The notes below the pieces were generated by a model. The model had not been told where the DNA came from and did not search any database. It saw nothing but the letters and a program-made list of their open reading frames with translations. A DNA stretch of 64,000 bases from CADCTB01 sp963768975 (GTDB lineage: Bacteria; Actinomycetota; Acidimicrobiia; Acidimicrobiales; AC-14), in NCBI GenBank assembly GCA_963768975.1, contig CAVYKB010000009.1:248001-312000 (forward strand), written 5' to 3'. This document shows positions 8,989 to 17,669 of this stretch, piece by piece. A program made the position numbers and the translations under genes. Each line of letters starts with the position of its first letter. Within the stretch, counting starts at the first letter, position 1.

Positions 8989-9351
8989 TCAGTAGGTCGT
9001 GGCCTCGGCCACGCCGGCCAGCAGCCGCCCGATGCCGGCGAAGGCCTCCCGGTGGGCCACGAGGGAGCTGACCGCCCCGCCCACCCGGAGCCGGCCGGCG
9101 GCGAAAGCGGCCGCCGGCGTGAGCACGCCCTGGCTGATGGCGGCCGCGGTCTCGTAGTCGGTGGTCAGCTCGACGTCGGCCGGGCCATCGTCCTCCAGGT
9201 GGGCCCGGCCGCCGGCCAGGGCCATGACGTAGGCGACGTCGCCGTCGGGACCGCCGGTGACCCGCTGGCGGATCCGGACGTCGGTGGCAGGCGTCGCCGG
9301 CGCGGTGGCGGAGCGCATGGACTCGAGCCACTCCGGGCTCAGGAACCTCAC
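8989..9351 (-). CDS. SCP2 sterol-binding-like domain protein
   Basis: A 120-residue single-domain protein that resembles the SCP2 lipid-carrier fold. Its N-terminus is MRFLSPEWLESM, followed by an ITG-like beta section, VELTTDYETAAAISQGVLTPAAAFAAGRLRVGG (a pattern of many actinobacterial SCP2 proteins), and a C-terminal helix. It may bind a hydrophobic ligand in the cytoplasm; the ligand is unknown. It is the first gene of a pair with the J-domain gene downstream, and is divergent from the next gene at 9387. Confidence 0.75.
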   Translation of the reverse strand: MRFLSPEWLESMRSATAPATPATDVRIRQRVTGGPDGDVAYVMALAGGRAHLEDDGPADVELTTDYETAAAISQGVLTPAAAFAAGRLRVGGAVSSLVAHREAFAGIGRLLAGVAEATTY

Positions 9352-9386
9352 GTGCCTATTGTCCCCCAGGTGACTGTGTCGCCCAA

Positions 9387-10157
9387 ATGATCACTCCGGC
9401 CGACGAGCGTCGCCATCAACCCGGCGCCGGCCCGAGCTGGGAGGAGTCCTGGTACCTCGACTTCGTCGACGGCGACGGACGGTTGGCCGGCTTCGTCCGC
9501 CTCACTCTCCGGCCGGCGGAGCGGACGGCGTGGTTCTGGGCCGCCATGGTGGGGGGCGGGCCGGCGCTGGTGGCGGTGCGGGACCACGAGGTGGTGCCGC
9601 CGGTGGCCGGCGGACTGGAGGTGCGGGCGTCGGGCCTGTGGACCGAGTTCGTGTGCGAGACGCCGCTCGACCACTGGAGCGTGGGCCTGGAGGCCTTCGG
9701 AGTCGCCCTCGACGACCCGCTGGAGGCGTGGGGCCGGGAGCGGGGCGACCCGTGGGCGCTCGGCCTGGACGTGGAGTGGGAGGCCGCCGGCGGGCCGGTC
9801 GAGGTGGAGGGCGGGTACTGGCAGGGCGGACCGGCCCATGGCGACGTGCTCGTGGGCGCCGAGCGGTTCGCCCTCGACGGCACCGGCACCAGGGTGCATC
9901 TCTGGGGCGATCCCGGCCGGACGGTGCCCGGTGGCTGGGCCGCCGGCCCCGGGTTCCTCGACACCGATCCGGCGGTCGAGTGCGACGACGAGGGGCGCAT
10001 CCTCAAAGTGACGGCCGGCGGGATGACCGGGGAGGCCGTGGCCCACGCTCCCTTCCTCGTGCCCGGCGAGGGCCGCCTGGCCCGGGCCCTGTGCCGCTAC
10101 GGCGGCGCCGGCTTCGGGTGGGCCGAGTGGTTCCACCCGTCGCCGGTTAGCCCCTGA
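9387..10157 (+). CDS. Conserved hypothetical protein, CrtC/DUF7064-like beta-rich
   Basis: A 256-residue protein that I do not recognise with certainty. It is rich in Trp, Gly and acidic residues, with repeated beta-strand-like stretches such as SWYLDFVDGDGRLAGFVRLTL and RTAWFWAAMVGGG, and DVEWEAAGGPVEVEGGYWQGG in the middle. The pattern resembles the two-domain lipocalin-like proteins related to hydroxyneurosporene dehydrogenase found in actinobacteria. No signal peptide or membrane helix is visible. Its 3' end overlaps the convergent downstream gene by 11 bases. Confidence 0.55.
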   Translation: MITPADERRHQPGAGPSWEESWYLDFVDGDGRLAGFVRLTLRPAERTAWFWAAMVGGGPALVAVRDHEVVPPVAGGLEVRASGLWTEFVCETPLDHWSVGLEAFGVALDDPLEAWGRERGDPWALGLDVEWEAAGGPVEVEGGYWQGGPAHGDVLVGAERFALDGTGTRVHLWGDPGRTVPGGWAAGPGFLDTDPAVECDDEGRILKVTAGGMTGEAVAHAPFLVPGEGRLARALCRYGGAGFGWAEWFHPSPVSP

Positions 10158-11373
10158 CCAGTCCCGAGGCCATGGCCTGCACCTCGGCCGGGCTGAGGGT
10201 GCCGGACAGGTGGACGAACGCGTCGCCGCCGGGATGGGCGATCACCGTCGGGCCGATCGTGCGGAGCAGCAGCTTGCCGGCGCCCAGCGGACCGAACTCC
10301 GCGTCGGTGCCCGGGCCGGCCTCGCTGAGGTCCGGCTCGGCCGCCGGCGGGCCCTGGCGGATGGTGATGAGCTCGACGCCGCGCACGTAGACGTCGGCCC
10401 AGCCGGTGCTCTGGCCCTCGATCTTGTAGCGGCCCTGGTGGGTGAACCCGGTGGGGGCGGCGCCGAACGCCCAGTAGCCGGGCGCCGGCGCGGTGGCCTT
10501 GTCGACCTCGGTCACGATGGCCCCGCCCTGGTCAGGGCCTACCCGCTCGGCGTCGATGGTGAAGTGGCCGGCGTCGAAGACCGGATCGGTCTCGATCGAA
10601 GTGGCGGTTAGGCGCTGGGTGGGCTCGCCGGCGGTCACCACCACCTCCTCCACGATGAGGCCGGTGCTGTCGAGGCAGACGTCGACGTAGTCCGTCTCGC
10701 TCGGGGCGGTGATCTTCAGGCTCTGGATGGGGGAGCCCGTGCGGTAAATCTGGCACTCCCGGGTGCCGGTGTCGAGCTTGCCCCGCCGGCGGTCGCCGAG
10801 CACGAACAGGCCCTGGCGCAGTAGCTCGTCGAGGGAGGTGGTCAGCCGGACGTCGCCGAGCGCCACGGTGGGCGCGTCGCCGGCCGCCTGCACCGCGCCG
10901 GCGTCGGTGTAGTTGGCGTAGACGCCGAAGCTCGACCGTCCCTCGAACCGGGCGGTCCCGCCGGGCGGCTCGCCCTCCTTGATGGCGACCCGCCCATCGA
11001 ACGGGCGCCGGACCGCCACCTCCTCGGTGGAGACGGTGGTCGTGCCCCCCTCGTAGGACTCGGCGCGGTAGGTCGCCCGATAGCCGGTGGGGAGAGGTGA
11101 CAGGGCCAGGGCGCCGGCGGCACCGGCCACCCTCTCCGCCCGCAGCTCCGCCGACGGGCCATCGTCGCCGCCCCGCCGGATCAGGAACACCACGCCGCTC
11201 ACCACCACGGCGACGGCCACCACGCCGGCCAGTGCCTTCAGGCTCCGGCGCCGGCGGGCCGACTTGCGGGCCGCCGCCGTGCGGTGGGCGACCTCCTGGC
11301 GCCGGCGGTGGACGGCCGCCTGCCGGCGCTCCGTGCGCGAGGGCGTGCGGCTACTCGAGGCCTTGGGCGCCAT
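10147..11373 (-). CDS. Membrane-anchored conserved hypothetical protein
   Basis: A 408-residue protein with a very basic N-terminus (residues 1-45), one transmembrane helix (LKALAGVVAVAVVVSGVVFLI, about 46-66) and a large presumably extracellular domain. The exported part is beta-rich, with long stretches such as GYRATYRAESYEGGTTT. It resembles LolA/LppX-like lipid-carrier folds in general character, but I do not identify a family. The ATG at 11373 precedes the basic cluster. It shares direction with the GH-like gene upstream, 54 bases away. Confidence 0.6.
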   Translation of the reverse strand: MAPKASSSRTPSRTERRQAAVHRRRQEVAHRTAAARKSARRRRSLKALAGVVAVAVVVSGVVFLIRRGGDDGPSAELRAERVAGAAGALALSPLPTGYRATYRAESYEGGTTTVSTEEVAVRRPFDGRVAIKEGEPPGGTARFEGRSSFGVYANYTDAGAVQAAGDAPTVALGDVRLTTSLDELLRQGLFVLGDRRRGKLDTGTRECQIYRTGSPIQSLKITAPSETDYVDVCLDSTGLIVEEVVVTAGEPTQRLTATSIETDPVFDAGHFTIDAERVGPDQGGAIVTEVDKATAPAPGYWAFGAAPTGFTHQGRYKIEGQSTGWADVYVRGVELITIRQGPPAAEPDLSEAGPGTDAEFGPLGAGKLLLRTIGPTVIAHPGGDAFVHLSGTLSPAEVQAMASGLVRG

Positions 11374-11427
11374 GGCCGCCCATCGTGGCAGCCATTCCTG
11401 TGATTTCGCCCTGAAAAGCCTGTGCGA

Positions 11428-12489
11428 CTACAGGGCCGCCGCCGGCGGGCGGAACTCCACCGCTTCCTTGACCGCGTTCCAGGCTCGCTGGTCGGCCGCC
11501 TGCCAGGACCAGAACGACACGCCCGCCGCCCCGTGCTTCTCGGCGAAACGCATGAACCGCCACAGCTCGTCGGGCGGCGGCACGCCCTTGCGCCCACCCT
11601 CCGGCGAGCCGTCGTACGCCTGGCCCACCGGGTAGATCGGCACGTTGTACTTCGAGAGGAACTGCATGGCGCCGGCCACGTCGGTGTCGGGCTGGCGGTC
11701 GAGCCAGTAGATCATCGGGGCGATGGCGTCGTAGCCGGCGACGATCTCGTTGTAGGGGTGGGTGGGCCGCTCCTTGGGTGCGGGGCGGGGCACGGTGACG
11801 ATGAGGGTGTAGTCGGGGCCGGCGACCTCACGCAGGGCGGCCCCGTAGCGCCGGGCGTTCTCGGGGGTCAGGCGGGTGCCCTCGGCCGGGCTCTCGATGT
11901 CGGGGGAGAAGGCGTCGATCTTGTGGCCGCCGGGGGTCGTGTAGTTGATCATGGCCCTGGCCCGCTCGATGTCGGGGCCCATCGGGTCGAGCTTGGGGAA
12001 GTCCCAGCCGACGATCTTGATGCCGGCCTCGTGGGCCGCGGGCAGGATCTTGTCCATGAACGGGGCGACGTTGAAGCCGTCCCACGCCGAGCCCATCCGG
12101 ACGTACAGGTGGGTGAGCCCGGTGGCCCGAGCCTTGGCGATGATGGCGGGCACGTTGCCGCCCTCGGTCTTGTCCGGCAGGTAGATCCACATCCCCTTGC
12201 CGCTGGGCAGCCACTTCTTGGGCGCCGCCGGCGCCGGCGGGGCGGCCAGCACCCCGGCCGGGTTGGACGGGGCATGGATGGTGGCCGAGCCGGCGGGCAG
12301 GTTGACGGCGGGCGCCTCGGGCGCCGGCGCCGGCGGCTCGAGCGGGAGGATGGCCGCGGCGTCGGCCTCGGTCACCGCCGGGGCGTCGTGGCCGGCGAAG
12401 GCGGCGAGGAGCACCACTGCGGCCAGCGCCAGGAACAGCACGCGGTCGAGGGTGGCTTGCGGGCGGCGGGAGGGGAAGGGCATCGGCAT
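11428..12489 (-). CDS. Secreted glycoside-hydrolase-like TIM-barrel protein
   Basis: A 353-residue exported protein: an N-terminal basic region and hydrophobic helix (about residues 15-34), a Pro/Ala-rich linker to residue 85, and a barrel-like domain. Motifs GMWIYLPDKTEGG, GLTHLYVRMGSAWDG, IKIVGWDFPK, IDAFSPDIESP, YDAIAPMIYWLDRQP and GVSFWSWQAADQRAW follow the pattern of alpha/beta barrels similar to DUF4015 and GH25-type proteins, with acidic residues at strand ends. The substrate is unknown; a cell-wall or capsule polysaccharide is a guess. The ATG at 12489 gives a good signal-anchor. Confidence 0.65.
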   Translation of the reverse strand: MPMPFPSRRPQATLDRVLFLALAAVVLLAAFAGHDAPAVTEADAAAILPLEPPAPAPEAPAVNLPAGSATIHAPSNPAGVLAAPPAPAAPKKWLPSGKGMWIYLPDKTEGGNVPAIIAKARATGLTHLYVRMGSAWDGFNVAPFMDKILPAAHEAGIKIVGWDFPKLDPMGPDIERARAMINYTTPGGHKIDAFSPDIESPAEGTRLTPENARRYGAALREVAGPDYTLIVTVPRPAPKERPTHPYNEIVAGYDAIAPMIYWLDRQPDTDVAGAMQFLSKYNVPIYPVGQAYDGSPEGGRKGVPPPDELWRFMRFAEKHGAAGVSFWSWQAADQRAWNAVKEAVEFRPPAAAL

Positions 12490-12554
12490 CTCGCAGCGGT
12501 CGGTCGTGCCGACACCCGAGCCGTGCGCGTCACGCCCGCCTCAGGCCCCAGCCC

Positions 12555-12592
12555 GAAAAAAAAAGCCCCTCCCCCTGGTTTGAACTTCAAAC
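12555..12592 (-). terminator. Possible terminator downstream of sdhB
   Basis: Downstream of sdhB on its coding strand there is a compact palindrome, GTTTGAA-C-TTCAAAC (12578-12592), followed by a G-rich stretch and a run of nine T (nine A on the plus strand, 12555-12563). The T run is not directly adjacent to the hairpin, so this is only a possible terminator, but it is the longest homopolymer of A/T I noticed in the window. Confidence 0.35.
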
Positions 12593-12663
12593 GAAGTGGG
12601 AAGAACCCTGTGCGGTACGAGTGTACCTCAGGATTTTCGCGCTCTGAACACGTTCGCGACCTC

Positions 12664-13359
12664 TTACTCCGGGTTCACGATGGCCCGCTTCACTTCCTGG
12701 ATGGCCTCGGTGACCTTGATGCCGCGCGGGCAGGCGTCGGTGCAGTTGAACGCCGTCCGGCACCTCCAGACGCCCGACTGCTCGTCGAGGATGTGCAGGC
12801 GCTCGTCGCCGGCGGTGTCCCGGGAGTCGAAGATGAACCGGTGGGCGTTCACGATGGCGGCCGGGCCGACGTAGGTGTCGTTGGCCCAGTAGATCGGGCA
12901 CGACGTGGTGCACGCCGCGCACAGGATGCACTTGGTCGTGTCGTCGAACCGGGCTCGGTCTTCGGGGGACTGGACGCGCTCGGTGTCGCCGGGGTCGTCG
13001 TCGTTGTGGAGCCAGGGCAGGACCTTGCGGTACTGGGCGAAGAAGGCGTCCATGTCGACGACCAGGTCCTTCAGGACGGGCAGGCCCCGCAGCGGCTCAA
13101 CGGTGATCTTGGTGCCGACGTCCTGCACGAGCAGGACGCACGCCAGCCGGTTCTCCCCGTTGATGACCATGGCGTCGGAGCCGCAGACGCCGTGGGCGCA
13201 GGACCGGCGGAAGGCCAGGCTGCCGTCCTGGTACCAGCGGACCTGGTGGAGGGCGTCGAGCACCCGGTCGCCGGGCTCCGCCTGAACCCGGTAGGTCTCC
13301 CAATGGGGCTTGTCGTCCTTCTCGGGGTCGAAGCGCTTGATCCGCAGCTCGAGGTCCAA
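12664..13359 (-). CDS. sdhB: Succinate dehydrogenase iron-sulfur subunit
   Basis: SdhB carries electrons from the flavoprotein to quinone through three Fe-S clusters at the inner face of the membrane. In this 231-residue protein the [2Fe-2S] ligands lie in SCAHGVCGSDAMVINGENRLAC, of which CAHGVCGSD is the core, and the two C-terminal clusters lie in CILCAACTTSCP and CRTAFNCTDACPRGI. Length and order are normal. Its start lies just 1 base past the sdhA stop, so sdhA-sdhB is one operon. No cytochrome-b anchor genes are nearby. Confidence 0.94.
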   Translation of the reverse strand: MDLELRIKRFDPEKDDKPHWETYRVQAEPGDRVLDALHQVRWYQDGSLAFRRSCAHGVCGSDAMVINGENRLACVLLVQDVGTKITVEPLRGLPVLKDLVVDMDAFFAQYRKVLPWLHNDDDPGDTERVQSPEDRARFDDTTKCILCAACTTSCPIYWANDTYVGPAAIVNAHRFIFDSRDTAGDERLHILDEQSGVWRCRTAFNCTDACPRGIKVTEAIQEVKRAIVNPE

Positions 13360-13360
13360 C

Positions 13361-15112
13361 TCAATACTTCCGTTCCATGGGGAGGTAGGGGCCGCCGACC
13401 ACCGGCTTGTAGTCCAGGCGGACCGACCCGTCGGGCTGGCGGTGGGCCAGGCTGTGGCGCATCCAGTTGGCGTCGTCGCGCAGGGGGTGGTCGTCGCGGA
13501 AGTGGCCGCCCCGGCTTTCGGTGCGGGCCAGGGCGGCCGCCACCAGGGCCTGGGCCACGTCGAGCAGGTAGCCCAGCTCCAGTGCCTCGGACAGCTCGTA
13601 GTTGAAGCGGCGGCTCTGGTCGGTGACCGAGACCGACGCGTACTGGTCCTTGAGCCGCTCGATGGTGGCCCCCACCGAGCGCAGGCTCTCGTCTGTGCGG
13701 AACACCGAGGCGTTGAGCGTCATCTCGGCCTGGAGCTCGGAGCGGATGTCGGCGACCCGCCCGCTCCCGTCCCCGCTGAGCAGGGCCTCGATGGCCACCT
13801 TGACCGGGCTCTCGACGCCGACGGGCAGGCCGGGCGCGGAGCGGTCCTGGACGTAGGCGGCCATGGCCGCCCCGCCCCGCCGGCCGAAGACCACGATGTC
13901 GAGCAGCGAGTTGGTGCCCAGGCGGTTCGCCCCGTGGACCGACACGCAGGCGCACTCGCCGGCGGCGTAAAGGCCGGGGGCGACGGTCTCCGCGGCGTCG
14001 AGGACGACCTCGGCCGAGACGTTGGTCGGGATTCCACCCATGGCGTAGTGGGCGGTGGGCTGGATGGGGATCAGGTCGGTCTTGGGCTCCAGGCCCTGGT
14101 AGGTGCGGACGAAGTCGGCGATGTCGGGCAGCTTCTCGTCGATCTGCTCCGGCGGGAGGTGGGTGAGGTCGAGGTAGAGGAAGTCCTTCTCGGGGCCGGC
14201 GCCCCGGCCCTCCCGGATCTCGGTGAGCATCGCCCGGCTGACCATGTCCCGCGGCGCGAGGTCCTTCACCGTGGGGGCGTAGCGCTCCATGAACCGCTCG
14301 CCGCCCTCGTTGCGGAGGATGCCGCCCTCGCCCCGAGCCGCCTCGGACAGCAGGATGCCGAGCTTGTTGATGCCCGTGGGGTGGAACTGGAAGAACTCCA
14401 TGTCCTCCAGGGGCACGCCCCGCCGCCAGAGGAGTCCGGGGCCGTCGCCGGTGAGGGTGTGGGCGTTGGAGGACACCTTGAAGATGCGCCCGAAGCCACC
14501 GGTGGCGAACAGGGCGGCGGCGCACTCGAACACGTGGAGGTCGCCGGTCGCCAGCTCGTGGGCCACCACGCCGGCCACGCCGTTGCGGGGATCGTCGTCG
14601 ACGAACGCCACATCGAGGACCTGGAACTCGTCGAAGAAGGCGACGCCCCGAGCCACGCACTGCTGGTAGAGCGTCTGGAGGATCATGTGGCCGGTGCGGT
14701 CGGCGGCGTAGCAGGCGCGCTTGACGGGCGCCTCGCCGTGGTTGCGGGTGTGGCCGCCGAACCGGCGCTGGTCGATCTTGCCCTCCGGCGTGCGGTTGAA
14801 CGGCAGCCCGAAGTGCTCCAGTTCGATGACCGCGTCGACCGCCTCCCGGCACATGATCTCTGCCGCCGGCTGGTCGACGAGGTAGTCGCCGCCCTTGACC
14901 GTGTCGAAGGCGTGCCACTCCCAGGAGTCCTCCTCGACGTTGGCCAGGGCGGCGCACATGCCGCCCTGGGCCGCGCCGGTGTGGGAGCGGGTGGGGTAGA
15001 GCTTGGAGATCACCGCCGTGCGGCATTTGCCGGCGGTCTCGATCGCGGCCCGGAGGCCGGCGCCGCCGGCGCCCACGATCACCGCGTCGAAGCTGTGCCG
15101 GTGAACCTCCAC
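13361..15112 (-). CDS. sdhA: Succinate dehydrogenase/fumarate reductase flavoprotein subunit
   Basis: SdhA oxidises succinate to fumarate with covalently bound FAD. The 583-residue protein has the FAD-binding VIVGAGGAGLRAAIE near residues 9-23, RSHTGAAQGGM with the His expected to bind FAD covalently, FFQFHPTGI, RDMVSRAM, AHYAMGGIPTN and GECACVSVHGANRLGTNSLLD. A longer frame continues upstream, but homology begins at VEVHRHSFDAVIV, so the GTG at 15112 is chosen; the ATG at 15120 is out of frame. SdhB follows directly. SdhC and SdhD are not encoded in the surrounding DNA. Confidence 0.94.
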   Translation of the reverse strand: MEVHRHSFDAVIVGAGGAGLRAAIETAGKCRTAVISKLYPTRSHTGAAQGGMCAALANVEEDSWEWHAFDTVKGGDYLVDQPAAEIMCREAVDAVIELEHFGLPFNRTPEGKIDQRRFGGHTRNHGEAPVKRACYAADRTGHMILQTLYQQCVARGVAFFDEFQVLDVAFVDDDPRNGVAGVVAHELATGDLHVFECAAALFATGGFGRIFKVSSNAHTLTGDGPGLLWRRGVPLEDMEFFQFHPTGINKLGILLSEAARGEGGILRNEGGERFMERYAPTVKDLAPRDMVSRAMLTEIREGRGAGPEKDFLYLDLTHLPPEQIDEKLPDIADFVRTYQGLEPKTDLIPIQPTAHYAMGGIPTNVSAEVVLDAAETVAPGLYAAGECACVSVHGANRLGTNSLLDIVVFGRRGGAAMAAYVQDRSAPGLPVGVESPVKVAIEALLSGDGSGRVADIRSELQAEMTLNASVFRTDESLRSVGATIERLKDQYASVSVTDQSRRFNYELSEALELGYLLDVAQALVAAALARTESRGGHFRDDHPLRDDANWMRHSLAHRQPDGSVRLDYKPVVGGPYLPMERKY

Positions 15113-15143
15113 CCCGCCATCCTGCCGCGGTTGGGCTCGGTGG

Positions 15144-15401
15144 TCAGGCGGGCTGGCCAGCGGGGCCGTCGGGCTCGAGCTCTCGGAAGCGCCGGCCCGC
15201 TTCCCGCAGCTGGGCCAGCCGGCGCTCGGCGGTGGCGCCCAGCCACAGCAGGAGGAGGCCGACGGTGCCGATGGGGGCCCAGCGGGGGTCCCGAGCGGCG
15301 ACCGGCCACAGGGCGTCGAGGCCGATGATGACCAGGGCGCCGGCGTCCTGACGGCAGTGCGAGCGCCGCTCCGGCCCATCTCCAGAGAGGCCGGGCCCCA
15401 G
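15144..15401 (-). CDS. Possible small membrane protein (85 aa, CTG start)
   Basis: An 85-codon frame lies between the hypothetical gene at 15402 and sdhA. It would start at a CTG immediately after that gene's stop and has no ATG, GTG or TTG. The product would have a hydrophobic segment (ALVIIGLDALWP then APIGTVGLLLLWLGA) followed by a basic amphipathic helix (ERRLAQLREAGRRF). The placement just upstream of sdhA is suggestive, but it does not look like a cytochrome-b anchor. It may be non-coding leader DNA. Confidence 0.3.
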   Translation of the reverse strand: MGPGLSGDGPERRSHCRQDAGALVIIGLDALWPVAARDPRWAPIGTVGLLLLWLGATAERRLAQLREAGRRFRELEPDGPAGQPA

Positions 15402-16175
15402 TTAGGAGCGGGTGAGCGGTCCTTGCAGCACGGCGTCGATCTCCAGGCGGCCGTTGGCCGGGTTGAGCGTGATCGTGTACGGCCCCTCGCCGAACTGGAA
15501 CCGGGCGGCCGGCGTGCGCGAGGTCGGGTCCCGCACCTGGAACTGGCCGGTGCCCACCACCCTGCCCGGACCGTTCAGCTCCTGGCGGGCCGGCGCCACC
15601 TTCACGACCACGCCGCTCTGGGCGTTGACGATCGTGCGGGAATCGGCGGTGAAGGCCACGGCGTCGCGGGGGGTGGCCAGCCCGCCGATACCGACGGCCA
15701 CCGAGGCGCCGGCCCGGTAGGCGCCGGGCTTGAGGGACCGGGCGCCGTCGACGGTCCATGTCGACCCGGTGGGGTCCACCTCCACCTTCGTGCCGTTGAG
15801 GTCGATGGAGCCGCCGTCACCGGTGATGGGCAGCGGCGTCCCGCCGCCCCAGGCGATGGTGGTGCGCTTGCCGTCGACCAGTGCGTTCTCGATCGTGGCT
15901 TTGCCCACCCCGCGCTCGACGGCCAGCAGGGTGAAGGGCGCGGCGATGGGCCCGGCCTGGGCCCGTTCCACGCTCAGCCGCTCGACGGTGCCCTTGAGGA
16001 AGACCTGGCCGGGCGCCGGCGCCGGCCCCAGGTCCACCGTGGTCGTCGTGGCCGGCGTGCCCCCTTTGAACCGGTCGAACGCCGAGGAGTTGCCGGCGAG
16101 GAACTGAATGCCGAAGAAAGCGGCGAGCACCGAGACGACAAGGGCAACGACGTATGCGACCGCTCTCGTTTGCAT
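15402..16175 (-). CDS. Membrane-anchored conserved hypothetical protein
   Basis: A 257-residue protein with one N-terminal transmembrane helix (AYVVALVVSVLAAFFGIQFLA, about residues 6-26), a Thr-rich linker and a beta-rich extracytoplasmic domain that includes repeated VDPTGSTWTVDG-like strands. The family is unknown to me. The ATG at 16175 places the helix at the N-terminus; a longer frame upstream overlaps the divergent MoxR gene and is rejected. It is divergently arranged with that gene, 25 bases apart, so their promoters must overlap. Confidence 0.6.
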   Translation of the reverse strand: MQTRAVAYVVALVVSVLAAFFGIQFLAGNSSAFDRFKGGTPATTTTVDLGPAPAPGQVFLKGTVERLSVERAQAGPIAAPFTLLAVERGVGKATIENALVDGKRTTIAWGGGTPLPITGDGGSIDLNGTKVEVDPTGSTWTVDGARSLKPGAYRAGASVAVGIGGLATPRDAVAFTADSRTIVNAQSGVVVKVAPARQELNGPGRVVGTGQFQVRDPTSRTPAARFQFGEGPYTITLNPANGRLEIDAVLQGPLTRS

Positions 16176-16200
16176 TTGGCCCAAGGGTACGGTGGGCCAG

Positions 16201-17601
16201 ATGTCCAGGCCTGCGACCCTCGGCCAGCTACGCGAGTCCGGCTGGGAGTCCGTTCCGGTCAAGGAGGAGGTGCGTCGGAACGCCGCCGCCCGCATCGCCG
16301 CCGGCACGCCCGTGGTCACCGGCGTGGTGGGCTACGACGACACGGTCCTGCCGCAGCTCGAGAATGCCATCCTCGCCGGCCACGACACGATTTTCCTGGG
16401 CGAGCGGGGCCAGGCCAAGACCCGGATCATCCGGTCGCTGACCGAGCTGCTGGACGAGTGGATGCCGATCGTCGCCGGCTCCGAGATCAACGACGACCCC
16501 TACAACCCGGTCTCCCGGCACGCCCGCGACCTGGTGCGAGACCACGGCGACGACACGCCGGTCGAGTGGGTCCACCGCTCGACTCGCTTCGGCGAGAAGC
16601 TGGCCACGCCCGACACCTCGATCGCCGACCTCATCGGCGAGGTCGACCCCATCAAGGTGGCCGAGGGCCGGTACCTCTCCGACGAGCTGACCCTGCACTA
16701 CGGGCTGGTGCCCCGCACGAACCGGGGAATCTTCGCCATTAACGAGCTGCCCGACCTGGCCGAGCGCATCCAGGTCGGCCTGCTCAACGTGCTGGAGGAG
16801 CGCGACATCCAGGTGCGGGGCTACAAGATCCGCCTCCCCCTCGACGTCATGCTCGTCGCCTCGGCCAACCCCGAGGACTACACCAACCGGGGCCGGATCA
16901 TCACCCCGCTCAAGGACCGCTTCGGCGCCCAGATCCGAACCCACTACCCGCTCGACACCGACATGGAGCTGGCCGTCGTCCGCCAGGAGGCCACCCCGAT
17001 GGCCATGCCCGGCCTGACGGTCGACGTGCCCGACCACATGGCCGAGATCGTGGCCACCATCAGCCACGAGGCCCGGCGCAGCTCACACGTCAACCAGCGC
17101 TCGGGCGTCTCGGTGCGCCTCACCATCGCCAACTACGAGACCATGGTTGCCAACGCCACCCGGCGGGCCCTGCGGCTGGGCGAGACGATGGTGGTGCCCC
17201 GGGTCAGCGACCTGGAGGCGCTGCCGGCGTCCACCGCCGGCAAGGTGGAGATCGAGACCCTCGACGAGGGCGACGACGGCGCCGTCCTGGAGCGGATCGT
17301 GAAGGCGTCGGTCCTGGCCGTCTTCCGCCGGCGCTGCCCGATGGAGCGCTTCCGCGACGCGCTCGCCGAGTTCGACGGCGGGACGATCCTGCACACCGGC
17401 GACGACGTGGCGTCCGACGACTACGTCGTCGCTCTGGAGAAGCTGCCGGCGCTGCGGGCCGCGGTGCTGCCCCTCGCCGGCAGCGAGCACCCGGCCGCCA
17501 TCGCCAGCGCGGTCGAGCTCGTCGTCGAAGGCCTGCACCTGTCCCGCCGGCTCAACAAGGACGCCTCCGGCAGCCGGGCGACGTACCGGGGAAGGGGATG
17601 A
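16201..17601 (+). CDS. MoxR/magnesium-chelatase-type AAA+ ATPase
   Basis: A 466-residue AAA+ ATPase similar to the ChlI/BchI and MoxR families. Walker A is GERGQAKT (about residues 66-73), Walker B is GIFAINELPDLAE, and sensor 1 is MLVASANPEDYTNRG. The C-terminal half contains a four-helix lid and a long extension. Such ATPases act as chaperones on VWA-domain partners, often for metal insertion or complex assembly. The next gene encodes a VWA protein, the classic pairing. The ATG at 16201 follows a stretch without homology in the longer frame. Confidence 0.85.
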   Translation: MSRPATLGQLRESGWESVPVKEEVRRNAAARIAAGTPVVTGVVGYDDTVLPQLENAILAGHDTIFLGERGQAKTRIIRSLTELLDEWMPIVAGSEINDDPYNPVSRHARDLVRDHGDDTPVEWVHRSTRFGEKLATPDTSIADLIGEVDPIKVAEGRYLSDELTLHYGLVPRTNRGIFAINELPDLAERIQVGLLNVLEERDIQVRGYKIRLPLDVMLVASANPEDYTNRGRIITPLKDRFGAQIRTHYPLDTDMELAVVRQEATPMAMPGLTVDVPDHMAEIVATISHEARRSSHVNQRSGVSVRLTIANYETMVANATRRALRLGETMVVPRVSDLEALPASTAGKVEIETLDEGDDGAVLERIVKASVLAVFRRRCPMERFRDALAEFDGGTILHTGDDVASDDYVVALEKLPALRAAVLPLAGSEHPAAIASAVELVVEGLHLSRRLNKDASGSRATYRGRG

Positions 17602-17611
17602 CCCCCCCCGG

Positions 17612-17658
17612 TTCTGGTTGCATTTACCCGCCATATTCGCGGGTAAGTGCAACCAGAA
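17612..17658 (+). terminator. 20-bp stem hairpin between MoxR and VWA genes
   Basis: The segment 17612-17631 (starting TTCTGGTTGCA and ending ACCCGC) pairs with 17639-17658 over 20 positions with one T-G wobble and a 7-base loop, CATATTC. It begins 10 bases after the MoxR stop and ends 11 bases before the VWA start. It could be an actinobacterial T-less terminator, or an internal processing or attenuation element that sets different levels for the two partner genes. Confidence 0.6.
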
Positions 17659-17669
17659 TGGTCTAGGCG

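Noticed and set aside
11422..13605. 727-codon plus-strand open frame
   Set aside because: It lies opposite sdhB, the GH-like gene and the end of sdhA, which have clear homology; long antisense frames are expected at this GC content.
15144..15401. SdhC/SdhD anchor upstream of sdhA
   Set aside because: One weak hydrophobic region, no heme-ligand His pattern and no standard start codon; kept only as a low-confidence small frame.
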